Shown here: positions 54,319 through 64,000 of the stretch, in pieces
How positions within the stretch are numbered: position 1 is the stretch's first letter
How the letters are laid out: each line of letters begins with the position of its first letter
Source of the DNA: Aegilops tauschii subsp. strangulata
Lineage: Eukaryota; Streptophyta; Magnoliopsida; Poales; Poaceae
Assembly: GCF_002575655.3 (NCBI RefSeq)
Contig: NC_053037.3
Location: forward strand, 252,311,135-252,375,134
DNA: 64,000 nucleotides
Direction: 5' to 3'
Translations under genes and position numbers: made by a program
Notes under the pieces: generated by a model
Databases searched by the model: none
Seen by the model: only the letters and a program-made list of their open reading frames with translations
What the model was told of the DNA's origin: nothing

Positions 54319-55851
54319 TCTTGGTATCATGAGCCACGTTGATCACGATTTCGGAGCCTCCCCTCTTCGTTTTCTAGCTTGATTTTGTTGTTTTTCATCC
54401 TAATCCGAAAATCCCCACAAAAATAGCCCCGATTTTTTTTGTGATTTGTGAGTTTTGATGATGTTTTGTTGGTTTTGATCCGTGAATTTGTTGTGTTGCA
54501 AGTGGATCTAGCCTTCCCTCACCATCTCCACCTCGCAATCCCTCCAAAATCCGCGAAATCCCCGAATTTGTGGCCGTTTTCGAGTTCATCCTGAGCCATC
54601 CCCGAGCGAGATTGACCCGCCCGGATCATCCGGATCATCCGGATCCGCCCGGATCATCCGGCTTCTTCTGTCGAAACTGCATTTCCTGCAGTTTTTTACC
54701 ACCGCCGCCTACGCCTCCGCATACCCACTTCGACCACCACCACCTAACTTCCGGAAACCCCTCCGCAAACCCTTCCAATACCCCAAACCATACCACCAAT
54801 TGACCGCTACCTATTCCGACACTTTTTGTCACGTCCGGTTTTGAGAATCTGAGTTGTGGCTCACCGTTTCCTCTCGTGCTTCGGCTACATAGGGACGGTT
54901 CGACATCAACATCACCACCGCTCATCTTCGCCAAGGACTACTACGAACGACTACACCCTTGTGGTATCAACTTCACATTGGTATCATCTTGGTATCGTGA
55001 TCTCACCATACTCTCTTGCATTTGCATTGATAACCCCATAGCCTTACTTTTGCGTAGCTTTCCCATCGAGACTAGCCTTTGAGTATTGCCGGCAACGTGA
55101 CTTGTGCACATTAGTGATCATACTTCCCATAGCATAGATACTATCATCGTGTTGCATATCTTGGAATCATGTCTTGTGTCACAAAGTTGTCATTGCATTC
55201 ACAATTGCTATCTTGGTTCGTGAAGCATTGCATGAAACAAGAGCTCAAACAACAAAGAGCCAAAAAAGCTTTTAAGCAAAAGGGAAAGATAAGCAACGAG
55301 CTTATAAGCAAGAACCATAGCATCATACAACATTAAGATTGTCATACTCGATCATCTTGGATCATATCTCCGGAACATCATACATAGAGCATACTTGGGA
55401 TAGAAGTTGTTGCATTTTTGCTTAGTAGGTTGTGCACAAGTTCTTATCCGCCTTTTGTGCAATCGTGCTAGCGTCTCTGTAGTGTTGTGCAACAAGAGCA
55501 TTTTCGTGGATTCCACATTTTGGCTCACCCTTGGTTGCACGACCCCATTTATCTTTCCGTGTGTTGTGTTTCCGTGTACCATATCTTGCTATTGGTCTAC
55601 TTGTTGCATTTACAAGTCGCGAATCTTCTCCAACATTATTGAATCTTGCTTACATTCGCATCAAAAATTGTGCCACCATCCTAACCAAGCTCCACCATAA
55701 GCTTTTACTTGTGTAGGTGTGAGGAACCGACAAGAATTGGTACCAATTGTGCTATTTCCTTGTTACACATTGGAGTGATCTTTGATCCATCTTCAACATC
55801 GGTCAAGGTACATTTGGTATTGGTTCTTCCTTTTCTCCCACTCACATATCT
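54319..55851 (+). other. F3 leader, copy c
   Basis: Aligns with 15482-17035. The CCGGATCATCCGG array is contracted to about three overlapping units (54620-54661). Confidence 0.75.
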
Positions 55852-57598
55852 TTGTTTGGAATGATGGATAGGCCAAGTACTTCTACCAACCCACTCTTAT
55901 TGGAGCAAGACAACGACATGTCATCCTACGTCACCAAGACTCAACTATTTGGTGCACATCTGGCTTTGCATCAAGAACAACTTACTTTGGGCGACCGCAT
56001 TGATAATCTCTCCACCGACCTACGACAATCTGAGCAACGTACAAGAGACTACTTCGACACATCCATGAGTTCCCTCAAAGAAGATATCCGAACCATGATG
56101 GTCCGCTCTTCTACAACTTCGTCCTCTTCAAGACGGAGCCGCTCAATTCGACACTCCGATGACACCCTCTCCGGTTCAAGTACACCGACATCGAACACTC
56201 TTCGTCGTGCCGCGCGTCAAGACCGTCAAGCTAACCGCTATCCTCTACATGACACCGACTCTCAAGAGCATCGACATCGTCAAAACCAAGCTGCTTTCGC
56301 ACAAGCACAAGAACGGCAACGCCAACGACAACAAGAACAAGAGGAGCGAGCGCGACAACATCAAGATGCACAAGACGTCGAGGCGCAACGTCAAGAACAA
56401 CAACTACGTGAAGCTCAAGCACTTGAGGCGCAACGTGCCCTTCACGATTCAAGTCGTGCCGTAGCCAATCGAGGCCGACAAGCTCGACTACATCAAGAAG
56501 CACTTCGCGACGAAGCTCAAGAAAGAATTTTCCAAGCACGTGTGCATCGACAAGCTCCTCGTTAAGATCGACAAGCTCCTCGTCAAGATAGACAAGCTCC
56601 TACTCAAGCGAGACAAGAACGTCAAGTACAGCGAGAGCAAGAAGACAATGGACCCCCTCCTGGCCAAGAGCAACATGAGGAAGACAACCCTCCTCGCCAA
56701 GAGCAACATGAAATTGTCAATCCTCACCGACATGGGCGTCAACATCCCCGACCCCAACACAATGAAGAGCAATGATATGGCAAGCTAAAGTTCACCATGC
56801 CCAAGTTTACCGGAAGCAATGACCCCGAAGAATACATATCATGGGCATTGAAGGTTGACAAAATCTTCCGCTTGCACAACTACGAAGAAGAGAAGAAGAT
56901 CGCAATGGCATCCCTCGAATTCCAAGACTACGTCCTCATTTGGTGGGAACAAGTCATTGAGCGCCAAGCGGCAAGAGGTGAATCACCCATCACCACTTGG
57001 GCACAAATGAAGGATGTCATGAGAGCACGATTCGTACCAAACTACTACAACCGCGACCTCTTCAAGAAACTCCAACAACTCAAGCAAGGAACCAAGAGCG
57101 TTGAAGAATACTACAAGGAAATGGAGATTGCCATGATACGAGCCAATGTCAAAGAAGATGATAAGCAAACTATGGCGCGTTTCCTGAATGGACTCAATCA
57201 CCCTATCAAGAAGATTGCCGACTTCCAACCATACTCAAACCTCATCGAGCTAGTGCATCAAGCTACGAAAGCGGAACGGCAAGTCCAAGACGACTTCAAG
57301 TATGCCAAGTTCTCATCCAAGTCCTACGGCTTCTCCAACAATCAAGCTTCGACAAGCAATGGCGAGAAGTCAAGTTACAAGAAAGCTTCGACAAGCTCAA
57401 GTCGTCCTCCTACTACAAGCAACAACAAGAAAGCTTCATCATCATCTACCCCAACCGATGAGACCATCAAGACAAGTTCCATCAAATGCTTCACATGCGG
57501 AGGCCGAGGCCACAAGTCCTTCGAGTGCACAAACAAGCGCACCATGATCCTCAACAACGACGGAACCTATGACTCCATGAGTGACGGAGAAATGGAAG
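55852..57598 (+). pseudogene. gag-pro: F3 gag of copy c (5' part, interrupted by F2 copy 2)
   Basis: MFGMMDRPS start. A TAA at 56563-56565 (from CAA, in the RQAPRQDRQ repeats) breaks the frame, which is otherwise open through the gag domain and the zinc knuckle to EGEMEV, where F2 inserts at GGAAG. It has a short deletion relative to copies a and b, near 57350 (about NQASTSNGEKSS). Confidence 0.9.
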
Positions 57599-58580
57599 TG
57601 ATAGAGGCGAGGGTGTCCCGATCTTTCGATGAGATGATAACTATCGATTTGGTGGAGTCGACTTTGACGATCCGACTACAAACGTGCACGACGTTGCGCC
57701 TTAGCAATCGCTAAACCAATCTCCTGAGGTTACTGACGATGCCGGAAGCACGATCAGCTTGACCACGAAGGTCTATTCCTGCAAGCAATCGAAGAACGAG
57801 CAAGAATATGATAAAGCAATCTGAATATTGCGAATATATATGAAGTATTGATAATGGTGGGGATCCGTAAGCGGTCTTGGTCTGGTCGTTGGACACAAAC
57901 GAAGTACACGAAGTTGCAATGGCTAACTTTTAACTAAACAAATCCCAAGGAAAAAGCTACTAGATGGATCTACTTATATAGGAGCAAGGGGTGGCGGCCA
58001 AGGAGGTGGGAGGACGTCCCAAGGCAGCCTAAAACCAACCCTAGGTCGTACAAGGCTCATGGGTCCAAGTGGAGGTGATGCAACACCTTTGGACTTGTAG
58101 TTTGACTCGGATTCTGGTGCAACGTCAGATTGTTTCGACCATAACTCAATGCTCCGGACGAATTTAAAGGTGAATCCAATTGGGTTGGAAAGAGCACGAA
58201 ATCTAGTTTCCAACAAAAAAAGAATCACCCAATTCGGAGTCCGTATGAAAAAGTTTTTGGCGTTTTGAGTCAGGTATGTCTGTGCAGTCCGAATCTGAAT
58301 CCAGAACGTGAGAGACTTGGACTCTATCTTCTCTTGGCCCAAAAGTGACGTGAGAGGACTTTTTGAACAGAACCTAAACTTCTCCTTTTGCCTTATCTTC
58401 ATATGTGGATTGTACAAATGTCCCATACACCTGCAATTAGACAAAACACAAAAGTGTGTGAAGTATTTTTGTTCTGGATAACATAAATAGATTATTGAAT
58501 AGTTTGCACTAGAAATCACCTGGCAAATATGCATGTATGCAATATTTTTGGTCGTATCCAAGGTAGTCATGTCCTCATCA
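57599..58580 (-). repeat. F2 copy 2 3' LTR
   Basis: 982 bp; plus-strand start TGATAGAGGCGAGGG differs from the 5' LTR (TGATAGAGGCAAAGG). Confidence 0.94.
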
Positions 58581-59977
58581 TCCTCCCCTTCTTGAAAACA
58601 AAGCCGTCCTCGGCGTTGCTTAATCTGAAATGTGGCTAACAAAAGAGACAAGGTGTACATGTTGTATATGTATATGTCATCCATTTTTACTTCCCGTGGA
58701 TTTTGCACATATGACACATGTATACATGAGTAACTTTCATAGTTAATAAAATATAAAGCCAAAATATTATCACAAGAAGTAGAAGGCATGAAAGTATTGC
58801 AACTCAGTTTGCACATATAAGTGAAGCTCTTATTCATATGAAAAGATTGACAATATTCATCATTAAACCATCCCAACATTGATGAACCATCACCAAGATT
58901 AGAGGTCATATCAAAATGATTAAACATTGGCACAATTATTTTCAAACATATTTGATCCAAATCTGATTTATTCCCTGATTCACTTGATTCTTTTGCATCG
59001 ATAGTTAATTCAATGGGCTCACTCAAAATTGTTTGATCACATGGCAAAGTCAAATCATCAACATAGTCCTCTAAGGTAGCTGGTGTGATCAAAGTAGTGG
59101 GTAGCTCACCGCATGGTGCACTTAAATTGACAAGACATTCATCATACTCATGTGGAAGTGGAAGATTAGTACCTTTGTCATTACCTCTTATGATCAACTC
59201 AGATGAGGTAGGCACTCTCGGTGATGATGTGTCACATGGTGGAGGTGATGTAGTCCTCACAACAACGGATGTGGTTGTCATAGTATGCTTAGTAGTTGAA
59301 GGGACAACCGTATCAACTCTTGGAATGTGCATCTCGCGCTTGTTCTCCTTGTGCGCAACACGTCGTTTTATTTCCTGTTCAGCTTTGCAAGCAAGATGAA
59401 ACAAATGGTCCATAGGATAACACTCTTCATGTATTAGTATCTCCTGAATGTCACGATTTAATCCTCCCCAAAATCTATCCATAAAATCTTCTTCACTTTC
59501 TTCTAAAGAGGAATGCAGCAAGGTAGTTTGTAAAGTATCATAATATTTCGTTACGGTGTCACTACCTTGTTTTAAATGTTGCAACTTTGTAATCATGTCA
59601 CGAGTATAATAAGCGGGAACGAATGTATGTCGCATGGCAAGTTTCAAATCATCCCAAGTAGTAGGTATATCATTAGGGTGTAACCGACAATATTCACTCC
59701 ACCAAACTACAGCATAACCAGTGAAAGAACCAACCGCAACCTTAACTTTTTTACGTACATCAAAATTATTGGAAGCAAATATATTATTTAGGTCAAACTC
59801 CCATTCAATATATAAAGCAGGTCTAAAACGGCCATTAAATGGTGGTATAGAAACATTAACCTGATCATGTCCATTTGGATGTTTGTGCACCTCTCGTGAC
59901 GGTTGTGGTATTTGCATAGGTGATGGCACATCTCCCACGATCGACAAACCCCATGAATTGACTCTAGATCCTGTCAT
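57974..59977 (-). CDS. gag: F2 Gag-like protein, copy 2
   Basis: 667 codons from MTGSRVNSWG, with in-frame ATG five codons upstream at 59992. Complete and collinear with copy 1. I count only a handful of changes (for example Ala to Gly in HKHPNGHDQ, Cys to Gly in VAVGSF, Ile to Met in VPMFNHFD, Asn to Lys in the LTR part). It has the capsid-like gag domain, no zinc knuckle and no pol, and its C-terminal 200 residues are encoded by the 3' LTR. Confidence 0.85.
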   Translation of the reverse strand: MTGSRVNSWGLSIVGDVPSPMQIPQPSREVHKHPNGHDQVNVSIPPFNGRFRPALYIEWEFDLNNIFASNNFDVRKKVKVAVGSFTGYAVVWWSEYCRLHPNDIPTTWDDLKLAMRHTFVPAYYTRDMITKLQHLKQGSDTVTKYYDTLQTTLLHSSLEESEEDFMDRFWGGLNRDIQEILIHEECYPMDHLFHLACKAEQEIKRRVAHKENKREMHIPRVDTVVPSTTKHTMTTTSVVVRTTSPPPCDTSSPRVPTSSELIIRGNDKGTNLPLPHEYDECLVNLSAPCGELPTTLITPATLEDYVDDLTLPCDQTILSEPIELTIDAKESSESGNKSDLDQICLKIIVPMFNHFDMTSNLGDGSSMLGWFNDEYCQSFHMNKSFTYMCKLSCNTFMPSTSCDNILALYFINYESYSCIHVSYVQNPREVKMDDIYIYNMYTLSLLLATFQIKQRRGRLCFQEGEDDEDMTTLDTTKNIAYMHICQVISSANYSIIYLCYPEQKYFTHFCVLSNCRCMGHLYNPHMKIRQKEKFRFCSKSPLTSLLGQEKIESKSLTFWIQIRTAQTYLTQNAKNFFIRTPNWVILFLLETRFRALSNPIGFTFKFVRSIELWSKQSDVAPESESNYKSKGVASPPLGPMSLVRPRVGFRLPWDVLPPPWPPPLAPI

Positions 59978-60864
59978 GATTAGTAGAAACAAGAAACAAA
60001 ATTCAAGAATAATGTTCCTATGAACTACTAGGATGTGGTGGTAAAGCGCTCACAGTAAAGCAAATATCAATATCTTACAAGTTCTTACCAAGCAGCAGGT
60101 GGTGACAGGCAACCAGTGGTGTCAAATAACTCCAAAGATTGAGTAAAGCGATTGCCAGGGGAACGTACGTATACACGGTGTAGAAATATGTGGAGCTAGG
60201 TTGGCTATATATGGTAGCAAAATATTAGCAATAATCAATTCAGAGATGCAATGTTGAATAAACACTCAACGACGGTACTGTGCTGGTCCTAGGCTAGACA
60301 GGACTAGAGACGCGAGCCTAGAACACTAATGAGGTCACGGCGTAGCACAACTAGCATCAATGAAGGATACTAAGTAGCTCTGGACAGCAAGATATAAGTG
60401 AAGATCACAACGGCAGTAAAGATAATGATGAAAAACAACTGCCAAGCAGGATATACAACAACTCTCTCCAACTTTCCTCTTGAAAAGTTTGTGCCAATTT
60501 TCTGATAATTTTTTTTTCAAAGAATGCTACTAACTCAAGCTTTCCAATGCAAAAAGAATCACTCAATTCCGAGTTGATATGAGGAGTGAAAGAATTCTGA
60601 AACTGGCTTGAAAAACTGGAATAAGCTGTGTCCGCGAACTTCGGAGGGCAAAAAGACCTATTTAGAAGACGATTTTGAGGTGTCAAATATTGAACTAGTC
60701 TCTGCAACTATTTAGATGCGGCTCGTCGCTAGCTTTCATTTGAGTACTCGCGGACTCAAAACGGACTTCGTATGAGGAAGGTATGCCTGTTTTACTAAAC
60801 AGTGCACAAAACAGATTCCAATCCGAATTCAACTACGAGATTGAGTCTAGATAGATCCGAATTT

Positions 60865-60980
60865 TGTTTTTTTTCTTCTCTCTTTTTTTCCTCACACTTT
60901 TTTTCTTTCTCTTTTTTTTCTGACTTCTTTTTCTTTTTTTTCTCTTTTTTTTCTCTATCTTTTTTTTCTCTCCCTCTTTC
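60865..60980 (-). repeat. Polypurine tract of F2 copy 2 leader
   Basis: T/C-rich on the plus strand, purine-rich in element orientation. Similar length and composition to 30266-30372. Confidence 0.85.
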
Positions 60981-61382
60981 CAAGACAAACTAGATAAGAT
61001 GCAGATTGGATCAAGCGAAGATGTGAACGACCTCAACTATGATTGTGACAATGAACTATGGGTAGCACATGGTGGAATTTGATGGATGGTGTGGTGGACA
61101 GCAGAAGGGATAACGATGCAGCGGCGACGTGACTAATGTGAACAGAACTCTAAACTCTAAACGAACTAGACCCTAAGACCAGCAACTCGACACGACGATG
61201 CAACCGATAATTCAATAATGCAAACAATGAATAGAAAATTGCAAAGGCTCAGACTGGCTTGGACAAAAGGATGAATAGATCTAACTTTTTTGTGGCTTTT
61301 TCTTGGACAATAGGTAAGAAAATAAATCTAATCTAGGGGAAACTGGAAATTCTCACCGAGCAACCTGAAAACTGATACCACT

Positions 61383-62364
61383 TGATAGAGGCAAAGGTGT
61401 CCCGATCTTTCGATGAGATGATAACTATCGATTTGGTGGAGACGACTTTGACGATCCGACTACAAACGTGCACGACGTTGCGCCTTAGCAATCGCTAAAC
61501 CAATCTCCTGAGGTTACTGACGATGCCGGAAGCACGATCAGCTTGACCACGAAGGTCTATTCCTGCAAGCAATCGAAGAACGAGCAAGAATATGATAAAG
61601 CAATCTGAATATTGCGAATATATATGAAGTATTGATAATGGTGGGGATCCGTAAGCGGTCTTGGTCTGGTCGTTGGACACAAACGAAGTACACGAAGTTG
61701 CAATGGCTAACTTTTAACTAAACAAATCCCAAGGAAAAAGCTACTAGATGGATCTACTTATATAGGAGCAAGGGGTGGCGGCCAAGGAGGTGGGAGGACG
61801 TCCCAAGGCAGCCTAAAACCAACCCTAGGTCGTACAAGGCTCATGGGCCCAAGTGGAGGTGATGCAACACCTTTGGACTTGTAGTTTGACTCGGATTCTG
61901 GTGCAACGTCAGATTGTTTCGACCATAACTCAATGCTCCGGACGAATTTAAAGGTGAATCCAATTGGGTTGGAAAGAGCACGAAATCTAGTTTCCAACAA
62001 AAAAAGAATCACCCAATTCGGAGTCCGTATGAAAAAGTTGTTGGCGTTTTGAGTCAGGTATGTCTGTGCAGTCCGAATCTGAATCCAGAACGTGAGAGAC
62101 TTGGACTCTATCTTCTCTTGGCCCAAAAGTGACGTGAGAGGACTTTTTGAACAGAACCTAAACTTCTCCTTTTGCCTTATCTTCATATGTGAATTGTACA
62201 AATGTCCCATACACCTGCAATTAGACAAAACACAAAAGTGTGTGAAGTATTTTTGTTCTGGATAACATAAATAGATTATTGAATAGTTTGCACTACAAAT
62301 CACCTGGCAAATATGCATGTATGCAATATTTTTGGTCGTATCCAAGGTAGTCATGTCCTCATCA
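61383..62364 (-). repeat. F2 copy 2 5' LTR
   Basis: 982 bp. Its translation differs from the 3' LTR at several positions, and the PBS complement (GATACCACT) sits just left of it, near 61374-61382. Confidence 0.94.
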
Positions 62365-63199
62365 GGAAGCCCTTGAGCAAGTGGCCATGCACCGACAAGT
62401 GAACAATGATGAAGAAGATGATCACATCTTTTGTGACGAAGACTCAAGTCCCGCTCTTGTTGTCTCCAAGATCTTGACTCTTCAACATCAACAAGATGAA
62501 GATCAAAGGTGCCATATTTTCCACACCAAGGCCGAAATCAATGGAAGGTCCGTCAAGGTAATCATCGATGGAGGAAGTTGCCATAACTTAGCGAGTGAAG
62601 AACTATGCTCCAAACTCCAATTGGTCAAGATAAAGCACCCGCACCCATACAAGGTTCAATGGCTAAGCGACACCGGCACCATCGAAGTCGAGTATAGAGT
62701 ACAAGTCTCTTTCAAGATCAGCGCCTATGAAGACACTTTGGAGTGTGATGTCCTTCTGATGACCGTGTGCCACCTCCATCTTGGACGGCCATGGCAATTT
62801 GACCGAGGTGTCATTCACGATGGGCGTACAAATCACTATAGCTTCAAGATGAAAGGGAAAGAGTTTGTGCTACGTCCTATATCTCCAAGCCAAGTGTTCG
62901 CCGACAAGCAAAACACCCATCGTGGAGAGAATAGTGAGAGAGCGAACCACCAAAAAGAGAGTGAGTGCCTCCACGATGAGCGACAAGGAAACCTTAGTTC
63001 TCTTTGCCACCAAACGTGAGATGAGAGAAGTGTGTGAGAACCCATCAAGTGTCCTACACTATGTCCTATTGTGCAAGGACGAGGAACCAACAACTAACAA
63101 CTCTCACAATCTTCCTCAAGTGTTATCCTCTTTATTGCAGGAATTCCAAGATGTTTTCCCCGATGAGCTACCTCCGGGTCTACCTCCACTACGAGGCAT
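62365..63199 (+). pseudogene. pro: F3 protease to RT start, copy c (3' part)
   Basis: Resumes after the GGAAG duplication with the LEQVAMHRQV-equivalent sequence. It has the protease motif [16 protein letters not shown] and a GRPWQFDRG segment. About 20 bp present in copy b (19391-19410) are missing near 62969, between short GAG repeats, which shifts the frame. The RT-start sequence LPQVLSSLLQEFQDVFP then reads in another frame to PPLRGI and the GGCAT junction with LTR-l. Confidence 0.9.
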
Positions 63200-64000
63200 T
63201 GATGAGGACATCAATACCATTGTTACACCCACAGCCCCTGCTGCTATACATACTGGACCAATTACTAGAGCTCGCGCACGCCAATTAAATTACCAGGTAC
63301 TTTCGTTTCTTGGTAATGATTCTAATGTTCATGAGAATATGATGCTGCCTAAATTGGATACATTTGTTTTGCTTACAAATGAAGGGCCTAGCTTTGAGAA
63401 GGATGAACATTGGAGCAAGAACAAGCATGGAGATGATGGCATGCGCATGGGGAACAAGAACGGAGTTACAAGTGATGATTTCAGGACGTTGAAGCCACCA
63501 TAATGCGTGCATGAAGCCTTGGACGAAATATACAAGATGCTACTTCATAACTTTCGTCCAGAGGCTATTCTAGGTGCTGCGTCACCTTATTATTGGGCCA
63601 GGCCCATGTAATTTCGAAATACTTGAGTATAGGCTGTTTTTAGAGTCCACGAAATTCCCCCCTCTTCCTCCATATATACAGCCCTTAGGGCGTCGTTTAG
63701 ACTTTGGGTTTTGTTTAGATTAAAAGTTCGCCATAGCTGCAACTTCGCGTACTTCGTTTGTGTTCAACGACCAGACAAAGGCGTCACAGAACCCCACCTT
63801 GATCAATAAAGCTTTCATCTTATATTCGCAATATCCAGATTGCAATCTCAGTTTCTTGCTTGTTCTTCGTTTGCTCGCAGGAAACAGACCCTCGTGGTCA
63901 GGTTGATCGTGCTCCGGCGTGGTCAATAACCTCTCGGAGTTGGTTTAGCGATTGCTAAGGCGCGACGTCATCGCACGTTCGTAGTCGGATCGTCAAAGTC
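63200..64000 (+). repeat. F1 LTR-l (5' part, cut by window end)
   Basis: Same left junction as LTR-e (GGCAT, 63195-63199). It carries a private deletion of roughly 55 bp near 63648, between the TAGAGTCC and CACGAAATTC blocks. The remainder, PBS and internal region are beyond the window. Confidence 0.93.

Larger units (their letters stand above)
57599..62364 (-). mobile_element. F2 non-autonomous element, copy 2 (complete, minus strand)
   Basis: 4766 bp, flanked by GGAAG (57594-57598 and 62365-62369). The 3' LTR is 57599-58580 and the 5' LTR 61383-62364, each 982 bp with several differences between them. The element is therefore older than F2 copy 1. Between them are a leader with a polypyrimidine-reading tract (60865-60980), the F1/F2 conserved block (60247-60322) and one complete gag-like ORF. 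Confidence 0.95.

Noticed and set aside
1..64000. Integrated pararetrovirus or other plant virus sequence
   Set aside because: All RT/protease regions are in gag-pol order with LTRs, PBS, PPT and 5-bp TSDs typical of Ty3/gypsy elements; no movement-protein or viroplasmin-like coding is seen.

Overview
The window is repeat-dense nuclear DNA of a grass, most likely a Triticeae relative (wheat, Aegilops or barley type). The reasons are nested Ty3/gypsy LTR retrotransposons, several short Stowaway-type MITEs with CTCCCTCC termini and TA target duplications, one Tourist/PIF-like MITE and a CACTA-like terminus. No tRNA, rRNA, CRISPR array or bacterial-type operon is visible. Nearly all long ORFs belong to three related retrotransposon families, here called F1, F2 and F3.

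F1 is an autonomous gypsy element. Its LTR is about 917 bp, starts TGATGAGGACATC and ends CCTCTATCA. It has an initiator-Met-tRNA-type PBS, the PPT AAGAAGGGGAGGA, and one gag-pro-RT-RNaseH-IN reading frame whose C-terminus is encoded inside the 3' LTR. F2 is a 4.76 kb gag-only element with 982 bp LTRs. Its LTR ends, second LTR half, PBS, PPT and gag-proximal leader resemble F1, so it looks like a non-autonomous partner of F1. F3 is another gypsy family (LTR about 1.06 kb, starts TGATG, PBS TGGTATCATGAGCC). Its LTR and leader carry palindromic minisatellites of the form CCGGA-(2-4 nt)-TCCGG.

Layout. 1-3681: left-truncated F3 copy. 3682-5753: head-to-head F1 LTRs (LTR-a minus, LTR-b plus) around a 247 bp chimeric spacer. 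5754-8997: low-copy-looking DNA with a direct repeat, an RNase H-like pseudogene fragment, MITEs and hairpins. 8998-13073: minus-strand F1 remnant (LTR-c, pol, LTR-d). 13074-19643: flank plus F3 copy b. 19644-25639: LTR-e and chimeric F1 element A. 25640-39155: F1 element B, carrying a solo LTR (26779-27695, TSD CTAGT) and F2 copy 1 (28882-33636, TSD ACCAC). 39156-42914: low-copy-looking DNA with a CACTA-like end, a MITE and three related GC-rich exon-like modules. 42915-51953: minus-strand composite F1 element R with three LTRs, TSD GTACA. 51954-63199: the same flank and F3 copy c, containing F2 copy 2 on the minus strand (57599-62364, TSD GGAAG). 63200-64000: forward F1 LTR-l, cut by the window end.

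History inferred from junctions. The segment 'minus LTR - GTACA flank - F3 - GGCAT - plus LTR' occurs twice (12161-20560 and 51039-64000) with identical junctions. Only the second copy has a matching GTACA duplication on its far side (42910-42914), so it is probably the parental arrangement, and the first copy probably arose by recombination between F1 LTRs. Copy b preserves the empty site for F2 copy 2. Element B has only one visible nonsense codon besides its two insertions, so it is the best local proxy for the autonomous F1 protein source. Element and LTR names are local labels. Family assignments such as a CRM-like clade are hypotheses from motif recognition; no database was searched.
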